DNA of 64,000 nt from Cryptobacterium curtum DSM 15641 (GTDB lineage Bacteria; Actinomycetota; Coriobacteriia; Coriobacteriales; Eggerthellaceae), in the NCBI RefSeq assembly GCF_000023845.1, contig NC_013170.1, positions 744,001 through 808,000 on the forward strand, given 5' to 3'. Position 1 is the stretch's first letter, and each line of letters starts with the position of its first letter. The position numbers and the translations under genes were made by a program. A model generated the notes under the pieces. That model saw only the letters and a program-made list of their open reading frames with translations. It made no database searches and was not told the origin of the DNA. This document shows, in pieces, positions 42,974 through 52,033 of this stretch.

Positions 42974-44114
42974 TCACTCGGCCGCGTAAGATAACACCAG
43001 CCACTTTCCAACTGCTATCAAACAGAACAAGGTCAGCTTTTTTACCAGCACCAATGCTGCCAACTTCATCGGCGATACCTAGTGCTTGCGCTGGGTTGGC
43101 GGTGGCACTGCGCAGTGCCACTTCGGCAGGTATATCCGCTTCGGTAATAGCCCATGCAAGACAGTCGGCTAAATTTGAAGCCGACCCCGCAAGCGTTCCG
43201 TCGACTAGGGTGGCACGGCGATCCGTGACCGAAACTGCCTGACCACCAAGTTCAAAGGTGCCGTCTCCCATACCACAGGCCATCATTGAATCGCTGATAA
43301 GAATCATGCGCGCACCGGTGAACAGCTGGAACGCTAAGCGCACCATGGCGGCAGAAACATGAATGCCATCAGTAATGATCTCAGCGGAAACACCATCTTC
43401 TTCTACTGCCGCAGGGATAGGTCCTGGAGCACGGTGGTGCAAGGGTGGCATGGCGTTGTACAGATGGGTAACCTGTCGCGCACCCGCTTCAAAGGCACTG
43501 CGTGCTTGTTTGTACGTGGCACAGGTATGTGCAATAGAAATGCGCACGTCGCGATGAAGCTGTTCGATAAATTCGATGGCGCCTGTTTCTTCAGGAGCAA
43601 TATCAACCAGTTTGACAAGTCCTTCTGATGCATCCATCAAACGGTGCATCATGGCGATGTTAGGCTGTTGTACAAAGTGGGGGTTCTGAGCACCTATTTT
43701 CCCTGGTGAAATAAATGGACCTTCCATATTAATGCCGACAAGAGCCGCTTCATCATCAGCTGCCTTCCAGCGAGCAGCCGTTTTCATAACGGTAAGCAAG
43801 CGATCTTCAGGAAAGGTCATAGTTGCCGGGCAGATGGACGTAATACCCCATGATGCTTCACTGCGGGCTATGGCTGAAAGTGCTTCTGATGTTCCGTCAC
43901 AAAAATCGTGACCACAGCAGCCATGGAAATGAAGATCAATCAGGCCGGGAGCCACGACAAAACCGTGTGCATCAATAACTTCATCAGCTTGAACGGGAAT
44001 ATCAGGTTCAACAATGCGGCTGATACGATCGTCTTTGATCACAACCGAAGCGGCAGTAAAACCAGTACCGTCGAATACGCGACTGCCGCGCAGACATATT
44101 GTTGAAGCGGACAT
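42948..44114 (-). CDS. nagA: N-acetylglucosamine-6-phosphate deacetylase
   Basis: 388 residues of the amidohydrolase superfamily. Removes acetate from GlcNAc-6-P. LIDLHFHGCCGHDFCDGT carries the first metal-ligand motif (HxH), followed by MEGPFISPGKIGAQNP, IAHTCATYKQARS, VTHLYNAMPPLHHR and the catalytic Asp in LISDSMMACGM. AAAGGAT precedes ATG 44114. It lies downstream of nagB on the minus strand, after 133 nt. Its 3' end overlaps nanE, so strong transcription of both could interfere. Confidence 0.95.
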   Translation of the reverse strand: MSASTICLRGSRVFDGTGFTAASVVIKDDRISRIVEPDIPVQADEVIDAHGFVVAPGLIDLHFHGCCGHDFCDGTSEALSAIARSEASWGITSICPATMTFPEDRLLTVMKTAARWKAADDEAALVGINMEGPFISPGKIGAQNPHFVQQPNIAMMHRLMDASEGLVKLVDIAPEETGAIEFIEQLHRDVRISIAHTCATYKQARSAFEAGARQVTHLYNAMPPLHHRAPGPIPAAVEEDGVSAEIITDGIHVSAAMVRLAFQLFTGARMILISDSMMACGMGDGTFELGGQAVSVTDRRATLVDGTLAGSASNLADCLAWAITEADIPAEVALRSATANPAQALGIADEVGSIGAGKKADLVLFDSSWKVAGVILRGRVIKPLQLPA

Positions 44115-44247
44115 ATGGCTATCCTTTCACCGTGATACGAGCATTGTAAAACGCATCGGTTCATAAATGTACGCGTTATCTGACACGCTCTTGAAGCGAA
44201 CATGAGGGGGGGATACGAAACTATCTCTTTGTTATCTTTATTTTGCA

Positions 44248-44997
44248 TCAGTGAGCCGCGACAGGTGAATCAGCAATAAGAGCTGCTGCTTCTTTATCGA
44301 TTAGTACGGTAGCATGCGGGTGAAGCTGCAGAATACTTGCTGGTACCTGTGGAGTAACTGGTCCCGCAACGGCGTCGGCAATAATGCGAGCTTTATCGGC
44401 ACCGCTTGCAATAAGAAGTACCTTTCGCGCTTTCATAATTGTTCCAATGCCCATGGTGTAAGCCTGCCGAGGTACTTCTTCAGTTGAATCGAAAAGCCGG
44501 CTGTTTGCAGTAATCGTACTCTGCGTGAGATCAACCAGATGGGTAAGCACCGGGAATGCATCGTTGGGTTCGTTGAAGCCAATGTGGCCATTGTGTCCGA
44601 TACCAAGCAACTGCAGATCGATACCACCTGTCGCATCAATATCCTGTTCGTAATTTATACAGACCGCATGGGCATCGTCATTTGAACCATCGGGAACATG
44701 AGTGCGATTTTTGTCGATATCGACCAGATCGAAGAGGTGCTTGTTCATAAAATAACGGTAGCTTTGCTGATGGGTGCCATCAAGACCACGGTATTCATCG
44801 AGATTAAAGGTGGTTACATCCGCAAAACTAATAGCACCACGTTGATAATCTGCTACGAGGTTGGCATAGGTGCCAAGTGGAGTTGATCCGGTTGCTAAGC
44901 CCAGCCGACAGGCGGGTTTCATTTGGATTTGTTTGGTAATCATATCAGCGGCCTTGCGGCTCATATCTTCATAGTCGGATGCAACAATACAATGCAT
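44248..44997 (-). CDS. nagB: Glucosamine-6-phosphate deaminase
   Basis: 249 residues. Converts GlcN-6-P to fructose-6-P and ammonia, the final step of the amino-sugar route here. LGLATGSTPLGTY, TTFNLDEYRGLDGTH (catalytic Asp) and LGIGHNGHIGFNEPNDAF (catalytic Asp/His region) are all present. GAGAGGAACC supports ATG 44997; the frame to 45051 runs further upstream without homology. It is first in the nagB-nagA direction. Confidence 0.96.
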   Translation of the reverse strand: MHCIVASDYEDMSRKAADMITKQIQMKPACRLGLATGSTPLGTYANLVADYQRGAISFADVTTFNLDEYRGLDGTHQQSYRYFMNKHLFDLVDIDKNRTHVPDGSNDDAHAVCINYEQDIDATGGIDLQLLGIGHNGHIGFNEPNDAFPVLTHLVDLTQSTITANSRLFDSTEEVPRQAYTMGIGTIMKARKVLLIASGADKARIIADAVAGPVTPQVPASILQLHPHATVLIDKEAAALIADSPVAAH

Positions 44998-45066
44998 GGT
45001 GGTTCCTCTCGGTTTACCCGAAGCAATGTTACTGCGTGCGTTACCGGGCAATCTTTGATAACCTCT

Positions 45067-45086
45067 ATTCGTTTGTCTTAACGAAT
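45067..45086. promoter_or_regulatory. Inverted repeat in the nagB/ABC-F divergent gap
   Basis: ATTCGTT (45067-45073) and AACGAAT (45080-45086) form a perfect 7-bp inverted repeat with a 6-nt centre, inside the 105-base gap between divergent genes. Possible regulator site; no promoter boxes stand out. Confidence 0.35.
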
Positions 45087-45102
45087 ACTAGCAGGAAATT
45101 CC

Positions 45103-47109
45103 ATGATCATACAGTTGGAGCATATATCCAAGTCGTTTGGTGCACGCACATTGTTTGAGGACGTCACCTTTAAGTTAGAAGCGGGCGATCGGCTTGCGCT
45201 GGTTGGGCCCAATGGCGCGGGTAAAACCACACTGCTTAACATTATTTCTGGGACTGAAGATCCTGATGACGGCCGGGTGGTATTAGCTCGCGGTGCGCGC
45301 GTCGGCTATCTCGAGCAAGAAGCTATCGAGATGGAAGATCGCACTATTTTCGATGAGGTTATGTCTGGTCAAGTTGAAATAATTGAAGCTGCCAGTCGTC
45401 TTCATAGCCTTGAGACATCACTTTCTGCCAATCCATCAACCGCTGAACTAGAAGCACTTGGTCGCGCGCGCGATGCCTATGAAATGATGGGTGGCTACAC
45501 ACTCGAACCGAAGGTGCGAGCGGTGTTGTTTGGCTTGGGCTTCACCGAAGAAGATATGAAAAAAACGACCAGTGATTTTTCGGGTGGTTGGCAGATGCGC
45601 ATTGCGCTCGCGAAGTTGCTCGTGCGCAGTCCCGATGTCCTGATGCTCGACGAGCCGACTAATCATCTCGACCTTGAAAGCGTCAAATGGCTTGAAGGTT
45701 TCTTGCACAGTTACGAGGGTACCGTTGTAGTGGTCAGCCATGACCGTGTCTTTATGGACAATATGGTTGATCGTGTCGCTGAAATTGATCAAGGACAGGT
45801 ACACCTATTCACGGGCAACTATAGTGCCTATCTTAAAGAGCGCGAGGAGCGTCTTGCACAATTGCGTTCTGCGGCAGCTCATCAGCAAGAAGAACGTGAA
45901 CATCTCGAAGCGTTTATCGAACGGTTTCGCTATAAGGCAACGAAAGCCAAGCAAGTGCAGGATCGGATACGAAAGCTCGAGCGGATGGAACCCATTGTGG
46001 TGCCGCCCGAGCGTCGAGCGGTTCATTTTAATTTTAAGCAGCCACCGCGTACGGGCGAGATGGTTGTCTCATTGGCGCACGTGTGTAAATCGTACGGCAT
46101 GCATCATATTTACGATGGACTTGATCTATCAATACACCGTGGGCAAAAAATTGCGCTGGTTGGCCCTAATGGTGCCGGGAAGTCGACACTGCTTAAGATG
46201 ATTGCTGGTGTGTTGCCTCCCGATTCGGGCACAATCAAACTGGGTGTGCATGTTGAGCGTACCTATTATGCTCAACATCAGCTTGAAGAACTTCATGCAG
46301 GAAATACGGTCTTTGAAGAGCTTGATCACGCCGCGCCAGGATGGAGCATTTCGCAGGTGCGTTCTCTGCTCGGCGCTTTTTTGTTTACCGGTGATGATGT
46401 TGAAAAGCGTGTTTCCGTGCTTTCAGGCGGAGAAAAAGCGCGCCTAGCCTTAGCTAAGATGTTGGTGGCGCCCAAGCCGCTACTCTGTCTTGACGAACCG
46501 ACAAACCATCTGGACATTCAAAGTGTTGATGTGCTTGAACAAGCCTTGCGCGCGTTTGAGGGAACCGTTGTTCTGATTACCCATGATCGTCATTTGATAC
46601 AAGGTGTCGCAAATCGCATTATCGAGATTATGCCTGGTAAGGTTTCTGACTATGCCGGTGATTACAATTACTATCTCTACAAAACGGGGCAAGATACGCT
46701 ACCGGACGGTCAAGCAGGCAACGGTCATGCCGGTAAAAAAGCAGATCCGCGTCGTCCCAGTCAGCAAGCAGCTCATGTATCGGTAAGCGCTTCGGCGCGT
46801 GCTGGTTCGGGTGCTACGGCACAAACCAAGCAACAAAAACGCGAAGAGGCGCGCAGCCGTCGCCACGCATGGGAAGCGCTTAAAAGCCAGCGTAAGCGTG
46901 CTGCGGCGCTTGAAAAGCAGATGGAAGCGGATCGAAAACGTCTTGATGAAGTGCTCGAACTCTTGGCAGACCCAACGTTCTATACGAATGAATCCGCGTC
47001 AAGCGATGTGATAGGCGAGCACGCTCGCTTGAAGGAACGCCTCGCAGCTGCTGAGGATGAATGGCTGGAACTAAGTGAAGAAATAGAGCGCGCAATGGAT
47101 AGTCAGTAG
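45103..47109 (+). CDS. ABC-F family ATPase
   Basis: 668 residues, two ABC domains on one chain and no membrane segments. Walker A motifs are [14 protein letters not shown] (about residue 35) and [14 protein letters not shown] (about 355). Signatures are [14 protein letters not shown] and [14 protein letters not shown], and both halves have [10 protein letters not shown]-type Walker B motifs. An interdomain helical linker and a basic C-terminal coiled coil (about 555-668, after a Gly/Ser-rich spacer) resemble YdiF/Uup. ABC-F proteins act on the ribosome or in DNA-transposition control rather than transport. Whether this one is housekeeping or protects against an antibiotic cannot be read here; the linker does not obviously match the Vga/Msr types. 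Confidence 0.9.
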   Translation: MIIQLEHISKSFGARTLFEDVTFKLEAGDRLALVGPNGAGKTTLLNIISGTEDPDDGRVVLARGARVGYLEQEAIEMEDRTIFDEVMSGQVEIIEAASRLHSLETSLSANPSTAELEALGRARDAYEMMGGYTLEPKVRAVLFGLGFTEEDMKKTTSDFSGGWQMRIALAKLLVRSPDVLMLDEPTNHLDLESVKWLEGFLHSYEGTVVVVSHDRVFMDNMVDRVAEIDQGQVHLFTGNYSAYLKEREERLAQLRSAAAHQQEEREHLEAFIERFRYKATKAKQVQDRIRKLERMEPIVVPPERRAVHFNFKQPPRTGEMVVSLAHVCKSYGMHHIYDGLDLSIHRGQKIALVGPNGAGKSTLLKMIAGVLPPDSGTIKLGVHVERTYYAQHQLEELHAGNTVFEELDHAAPGWSISQVRSLLGAFLFTGDDVEKRVSVLSGGEKARLALAKMLVAPKPLLCLDEPTNHLDIQSVDVLEQALRAFEGTVVLITHDRHLIQGVANRIIEIMPGKVSDYAGDYNYYLYKTGQDTLPDGQAGNGHAGKKADPRRPSQQAAHVSVSASARAGSGATAQTKQQKREEARSRRHAWEALKSQRKRAAALEKQMEADRKRLDEVLELLADPTFYTNESASSDVIGEHARLKERLAAAEDEWLELSEEIERAMDSQ

Positions 47110-47220
47110 GGCTTTCAATAAGGTGGTGGGCGGCCTAATACGGTAGTAGGTTATGAAGTGTTCAGGAGTCATGACTGTCCTCGTCGCTTCATGTAGGTGA
47201 CCGGGCTATACTGACTAGCT

Positions 47221-47907
47221 ATGACTGTTAATACGATTGCATATTACTTCTGTAGCATTCTTGCCTTTGTGCCTGCCATTGTCTTGCATGAAGTGTCACA
47301 TGGTTTTGCTGCGTATAAGTTGGGAGATCCAACGGCTCGCCAGGCAGGACGACTTTCCATTAACCCCTTGCGCCATATCGACCCATTTGGCACCGTATTG
47401 CTCCCGCTTATTCTCATGCTGGCTAACGCGCCCATTTTCGGATATGCCAAACCGGTGCCGTATAATCCGCTCTATTTTAAGGATAAGCGTAAAGGTGATT
47501 TAATCGTTGGGCTTGCCGGTCCGGCAGCAAACCTGGTGCAAGCGATTGTTGCAGCTGCCATTGCGTGGCTGCTTTACCCTGTAGCTACGTCAACCGTAAC
47601 GGCTCAAAACGATCTTTTTGCCTATTTCTATCTGGTATTTTTGCCGCTGTATACGCTTATCAATCTGTATCTGATGTTTTTTAATCTCATACCGATTCCG
47701 CCGCTCGATGGTTCAAGCATTTTCGCATTTATACTGCCCGAACGGTACTTACCTGCTTACTATCAGGTACAGCAGTACGCGATGCCAGTGCTCCTTGTTT
47801 TGTTGTTTGTTGTGCCGTATCTATTTCCCATAAATCCACTGTCTCTGTATTTACAGGCGACCGCAGGTAATTTGGCGAATATCCTATTTCCGTACCACAT
47901 CTCTTAG
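47221..47907 (+). CDS. M50-family (site-2-protease-like) membrane metalloprotease
   Basis: 228 residues with about five or six membrane helices. The zinc motif HEVSHG (His23-Glu24-xx-His27) is in TM1, and the third ligand is in [29 protein letters not shown] matches the NPxG-like segment of the short Rv/YwhC-type subgroup, which has no PDZ domain. Substrates are unknown. There is no ribosome site before ATG 47221, and a TATACT at 47207-47212 sits 8 nt upstream, suggesting a leaderless mRNA. trpS-scpA-scpB follow, a common arrangement. Confidence 0.9.
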   Translation: MTVNTIAYYFCSILAFVPAIVLHEVSHGFAAYKLGDPTARQAGRLSINPLRHIDPFGTVLLPLILMLANAPIFGYAKPVPYNPLYFKDKRKGDLIVGLAGPAANLVQAIVAAAIAWLLYPVATSTVTAQNDLFAYFYLVFLPLYTLINLYLMFFNLIPIPPLDGSSIFAFILPERYLPAYYQVQQYAMPVLLVLLFVVPYLFPINPLSLYLQATAGNLANILFPYHIS

Positions 47908-47947
47908 CGTGTATACGCGAGGGAACATCGTCCAAAGAGGAGTCGAT

Positions 47948-49102
47948 ATGTCCAAGGATATGCCTGAGTGCTCATCCGATGCTCATGACGGTGAAGCAAC
48001 TTCGTTTGTTGAGCCGCAACAGAAGATTATTCTTACGGGGGACCGTCCCACCGGTCGCCTGCACGTTGGTCACTATGTTGGGTCGCTGCGCGAGCGCGTT
48101 GCGTTGCAGAATTCCGGTACCTTCGATGAGATCTTCATCATGATTGCCGATGCTCAGGCGCTTACCGACAATGCCGACAATCCAGAAAAGGTGCGCCAGA
48201 ATATTGTTGAAGTGGCACTCGACTATCTTTCATGTGGTATTGACCCTGCCAAAACGACAATTTTTATTCAGTCACAAATACCTGAACTCTTTGAGTTGAC
48301 GTCGTATTACATGAATCTGGTAACCGTCGCGCGGGTTCAGCGCAATCCAACGGTAAAAAGCGAAATACAGATGCGCGGGTTTGCCGCCGATGTGCCGTGT
48401 GGGTTCTTCACCTATCCGATTAGCCAAGCATCGGATATTACTGCCTTTAAGGCAACAACGGTTCCGGTGGGAGTTGATCAGCTGCCTATGATCGAACAGA
48501 CACGCGAGATCGTGCGCAGTTTCAACCGTACTTATGGCCCGGTGCTTATTGAGCCTGAAGCGTTGATACCAACCGAGGAATCATCAAAGCGCTTGCCGGG
48601 TATTGACGGCAAAGCAAAGATGAGCAAATCGTTAGGAAACGGAATCTATCTGGCGGATTCACCCGAAGAAGTAGCGGCCAAGGTTCGGAGCATGTATACC
48701 GATCCCGCGCATGTAAACCTTGCCGATCCAGGGCATGTTGAAGGCAATGCTGTCTTTACCTATCTGGATGCTTTTTGTAAGCCGGAGCATTTTGCAGAAT
48801 TTTTGCCTGAATACGCCAGCCTCGACGAACTGAAAGACCATTATCGGCGCGGTGGCTTGGGCGATGTGAAGTGCAAGCAATTCCTCAATAAGATTCTCGA
48901 GGAAACGCTTTCACCCATCAGAGCACGTCGACATGAATGGGAATGCAATATTCCTACCCTGTATGATTTGCTTGCTGCTGGATGCAAGCGGGCGCAAGCG
49001 GCAGCAGGGGAGACCCTTTCTGAAGTAAAGCGCGCAATGCGTATTGATTACTTTGCCGATGAGGGGCTTATTGCTGAGCAGACACAACGCTATCGTTCGT
49101 GA
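47948..49102 (+). CDS. trpS: Tryptophanyl-tRNA synthetase
   Basis: A 384-residue class I enzyme. [19 protein letters not shown] contains the HIGH-type motif, and [17 protein letters not shown] the KMSKS loop. [19 protein letters not shown]-type nucleotide-site residues appear as [17 protein letters not shown]. Residues 1-25 are an acidic extension. AAGAGGAG precedes ATG 47948, so the in-frame codons from 47909 are excluded. Its stop overlaps the ribosome site of scpA. Confidence 0.96.
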   Translation: MSKDMPECSSDAHDGEATSFVEPQQKIILTGDRPTGRLHVGHYVGSLRERVALQNSGTFDEIFIMIADAQALTDNADNPEKVRQNIVEVALDYLSCGIDPAKTTIFIQSQIPELFELTSYYMNLVTVARVQRNPTVKSEIQMRGFAADVPCGFFTYPISQASDITAFKATTVPVGVDQLPMIEQTREIVRSFNRTYGPVLIEPEALIPTEESSKRLPGIDGKAKMSKSLGNGIYLADSPEEVAAKVRSMYTDPAHVNLADPGHVEGNAVFTYLDAFCKPEHFAEFLPEYASLDELKDHYRRGGLGDVKCKQFLNKILEETLSPIRARRHEWECNIPTLYDLLAAGCKRAQAAAGETLSEVKRAMRIDYFADEGLIAEQTQRYRS

Positions 49103-49108
49103 GGTCTT

Positions 49109-50050
49109 GTGTCATATCACGTACGTATAGAAAGCTTCGAGGGGCCGTTTGATCTGCTGCTGTACTTAGTCAGCCGACAGCGGGTTGATATCGCTTCAAT
49201 TTCTATCGCCGAAGTAACACAGCAGTATCTCGCTGAGGTTGCACGTATGCAGGCGATTGATTTGGATGTGGCGAGCGATTTTCTGCTGGTAGCTGCAACC
49301 CTTCTCGAGATTAAAGCGAAAAGCCTGATCCTTGAGGATAGCGATATCGATGACGAAGAACTTGAGCGGCTCGACCCGCATGAAGCGCGTGAGCTGCTTA
49401 TCGAGCGACTGATAACGTATAAGCAATTTAAGAATGCTTCCGATTATCTTGATGAGCGCGGCGCTCAAGAAGCACGTCTCCATGCTCGCCTGTGTGGTCC
49501 CTCAAGCGATCTATTGAGTGCAGTTCCTGACTATCTTGAAGGTGTTTCACTTGATGAATTGGCGCATCTGTGTGTACAGGTGACATCGCGACGCGATCCA
49601 TTCTTATTGGAAAGTGATCATATTGCGGCCGAACCTATTCCTGTTGAGACGCGAGCGCACGATATGTGGGAGCGTATACGCACCTCAGGACGGCTTGCCT
49701 TTTCCGACTTACTCGATGCGGATGCCGATCCTGCCTTGGCGGTCGTGACCTTTCTGGCAATGCTTGAGTTGTACAAGCGCTCGATGATACGCGTTCAGCA
49801 GGATACGCCGTTTGGTGACATCGTCATGGAGCGTCTTGAGGGGGCAAGCGAGTTCTTTATCGACAAGCCGGATTCTACTGACGAATCTGCTGCTGCGAGT
49901 ACTGATATGCCGCAGGATAGTGAAGTCGAAAAGCAGCGGGCAGAAAATAGCGAAGTCGCGCATCAGCAGATAGAAAATAGTGACGCTTCACAGCAGCAGG
50001 CAGAAGAACGCCCAGTGGCAGCTGGTAAATATAACGAAGGAAGACACTAG
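49109..50050 (+). CDS. scpA: Chromosome segregation/condensation protein ScpA
   Basis: A 313-residue kleisin that bridges SMC heads. FEGPFDLLLYLVSRQRVDI and ATLLEIKAKSLIL are the N-terminal SMC-binding region; the C-terminal winged helix ends near residue 255 (SDLLDADADPALAVVTFLAML). The start is GTG 49109 with GAGG at 49101-49104. The last 45 residues are an acidic, Gln/Glu-rich tail with imperfect repeats (QRAENSEVAHQQ, QIENSDASQQQ) absent from most ScpA. scpB begins 1 nt after the stop. Confidence 0.95.
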   Translation: MSYHVRIESFEGPFDLLLYLVSRQRVDIASISIAEVTQQYLAEVARMQAIDLDVASDFLLVAATLLEIKAKSLILEDSDIDDEELERLDPHEARELLIERLITYKQFKNASDYLDERGAQEARLHARLCGPSSDLLSAVPDYLEGVSLDELAHLCVQVTSRRDPFLLESDHIAAEPIPVETRAHDMWERIRTSGRLAFSDLLDADADPALAVVTFLAMLELYKRSMIRVQQDTPFGDIVMERLEGASEFFIDKPDSTDESAAASTDMPQDSEVEKQRAENSEVAHQQIENSDASQQQAEERPVAAGKYNEGRH

Positions 50051-50905
50051 ATGGCTGAAGAATTGAACGGTGAGACGCTCGAGGGTGCGCTCGAAGCACT
50101 TCTGTTTGTCAGTGGCGAGCCCGTCAGTGCTATCACGCTTGCTGATGCACTTGAGATAGATCCACTGCAGGTTACTGCAGCGCTTGAAAGTCTGCGCGAA
50201 AAATTTGCTGTGCAATTAGGTGGTTTGGAACTTTCTGAGGTTGCTGGTGGCTGGCAGTTGCGTACGCGCGCTTGCTTTCACGATCTTCTTGAGCGCTATG
50301 TATTGTCGTGGGACACCCGCAAGCTTTCGCGGGCGGCACTTGAAGTGCTTGCGATTGTTGCTTGGGCTCAACCGGTAACGCGGCAGGGTATCGCAAATGT
50401 GCGTGGCGTTAATTCCGATAGTCCGCTTAATTCGCTGATTGAAAAAGGTCTCGTACGCGAGGCGGGTTGCGCCGAGGCTCCAGGCAATCCCATTCTCTAT
50501 GCAACTTCGCGTACCTTTCTTGAGAAGTTTGGACTGCGTTCGCTCGAGGATCTTCCGGCACTTGATGAATATGCCCCCGACAACGAAACAAGGCAGTTTA
50601 TTAGACAGCGTCTTTCGGCTGCGCATGTTGTACCGTCTTTGCAAATTGATACGAGCGAGGGTGCTGCTGAAGCTGCACAGGCAGGTGCGGGTGAAGGCAG
50701 TTTTTCATCGCGCGCATCGGTATCGCAGCGGGATGGGAATACCGTTCAAGAGAATGCGTCAGCGCGTTTATTCAGCACCGAAGAGCTTTCATCAGCATCT
50801 GCAGCTACATCGACACCGACAGCTACTTTGCTGGGTGCGTCCCTTGCTCAAGTTGCAGGCGTTGTTGAAAAGGTTGACTTCGACGATCTGGAGTTTGAAG
50901 AATAG
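50051..50905 (+). CDS. scpB: Chromosome segregation/condensation protein ScpB
   Basis: 284 residues. The two winged-helix domains span about 8-180: LEGALEALLFVSGEPVSAIT, LELSEVAGGWQLRTR, SRAALEVLAIVAWAQPVTRQ, IANVRGVNSDSPLNSLIEKG. It binds the centre of ScpA in the SMC complex. The remaining 100 residues are low-complexity Ala/Ser/Thr ending in an acidic FDDLEFEE, an unusually long tail. GAAGGAAG supports ATG 50051. Confidence 0.95.
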   Translation: MAEELNGETLEGALEALLFVSGEPVSAITLADALEIDPLQVTAALESLREKFAVQLGGLELSEVAGGWQLRTRACFHDLLERYVLSWDTRKLSRAALEVLAIVAWAQPVTRQGIANVRGVNSDSPLNSLIEKGLVREAGCAEAPGNPILYATSRTFLEKFGLRSLEDLPALDEYAPDNETRQFIRQRLSAAHVVPSLQIDTSEGAAEAAQAGAGEGSFSSRASVSQRDGNTVQENASARLFSTEELSSASAATSTPTATLLGASLAQVAGVVEKVDFDDLEFEE

Positions 50906-50907
50906 CT

Positions 50908-51879
50908 ATGTCGTCTACTGACCGAAAAGATATCTCGTTTCGCCCAGATGGTGACAGTCGCTGTGACAAAAGGACAGATGCGGGCGAGATGCTGCCTGCG
51001 ACGCCTGAGAAATCTAAGACACCTGAGACACCTGAGATATCTGGGGTGTCGCCTGCAATACAAACACAGGAAGCACCATTTACTTCTGAGGAGGTATATG
51101 CGTGGCAGGAACGCCTTGCGCATCATGATTTTCCCTTGCGACTACAGAAGTTTCTTGCACGCGCGGGCGTGGCAAGCAGGCGTGGTTCAGAGCGGCTTAT
51201 CAGTGCAGGTCGGGTTGCGGTAAATGGCATTGTTATTACCGAGCTCGGCACAAAGGTTGATCCGCTGGTTGATGAAGTCTGTGTCGATGGAGCTATCGTA
51301 ACGTGGGGCGCGCCGGCGGTTACGCTTGCGCTCAATAAACCAGCCGGCATTATCACCACTATGAAAGACCTTCGAGGTCGGCGTTGTGTAGCTGATATTA
51401 TGCCAACCGAACAGTATCCGGGGTTATTTCCCATTGGGCGGCTCGATCAGGACACGACCGGATTACTCCTCTTTTCCACTGACGGCAACTTGGGCAATGC
51501 ATTGCTTCATCCGAGCCATGGGGTGTCCAAAGTGTATCGAGCCACTATAGAGGGCTCTATTGGACAAGCGGCACTCGAGCAGCTCGCTAGCGGAATACTG
51601 CTCGACGACGGCATGACCGCCCCGGCGCGAGTATCGGTTGTGCAAGCTGGCAAAAAACATAGTGTTATTGAGCTTGAACTGCATGAAGGCCGTAAACATC
51701 AGGTAAAACGCATGTGTCAAGCAGTGGGTCATCCGGTGGTAAAGCTTCATCGTGCTTCCTTTGGGCCGATTGATCTTGCTGGCTTAGCAACTGGTGCGTA
51801 TCGTCGCCTGGAAGGTGCGGAGTTGAGCGTGCTCTATAATGCCGCGGGCCTTTGCTGCCCCGACGACGAGGAATGTTAG
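50908..51879 (+). CDS. rluB: RluB/RsuA-family pseudouridine synthase
   Basis: 323 residues. An S4 domain (RLQKFLARAGVASRRGSERL, about 79-98) precedes the catalytic domain with GRLDQDTTGLLLFSTDG. LALNKPAGIITTMKD and EGRKHQVKRMCQAVGH complete the RsuA/RluB pattern. It probably modifies 23S rRNA near position 2605. The first 75 residues are a polar extension containing Thr-Pro-Glu repeats. It begins 2 nt after scpB; scpA-scpB-rluB is a conserved order. Confidence 0.93.
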   Translation: MSSTDRKDISFRPDGDSRCDKRTDAGEMLPATPEKSKTPETPEISGVSPAIQTQEAPFTSEEVYAWQERLAHHDFPLRLQKFLARAGVASRRGSERLISAGRVAVNGIVITELGTKVDPLVDEVCVDGAIVTWGAPAVTLALNKPAGIITTMKDLRGRRCVADIMPTEQYPGLFPIGRLDQDTTGLLLFSTDGNLGNALLHPSHGVSKVYRATIEGSIGQAALEQLASGILLDDGMTAPARVSVVQAGKKHSVIELELHEGRKHQVKRMCQAVGHPVVKLHRASFGPIDLAGLATGAYRRLEGAELSVLYNAAGLCCPDDEEC

Positions 51880-51892
51880 AATTGGTCAGGGA

Positions 51893-52010
51893 TTAAGCAA
51901 CTGAGCAGCTAAGCGATTAATAACTAAACAATTGATCAGTTTAGTAATCAGTCAGATCAGTCGCTAAGCCCTCAGCAGTTCAACACGTAAACAGTCAGGC
52001 AATTTGTTAG
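51893..52010 (+). repeat. Degenerate octamer array between rluB and tyrA
   Basis: The gap reads as about 14 consecutive 7-9-base units related to YTRAGCAR: TTAAGCAA (51893), CTGAGCAG (51901), CTAAGCGA (51909), then CTAAACAA (51924), TTGATCAG (51932), TCAGTCAG (51948), CTAAGCCC (51964) and so on. The same bases allow a nested hairpin: ACTAAAC (51923-51929) / GTTTAGT (51939-51945), extended by GATT/AATC, with GCGA/TCGC and AACTGAG/CTCAG further out. It ends just before the AAGGAGC ribosome site of tyrA. Confidence 0.5.
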
Positions 52011-52033
52011 TAAAGGTACCAAGGAGCAAATTC

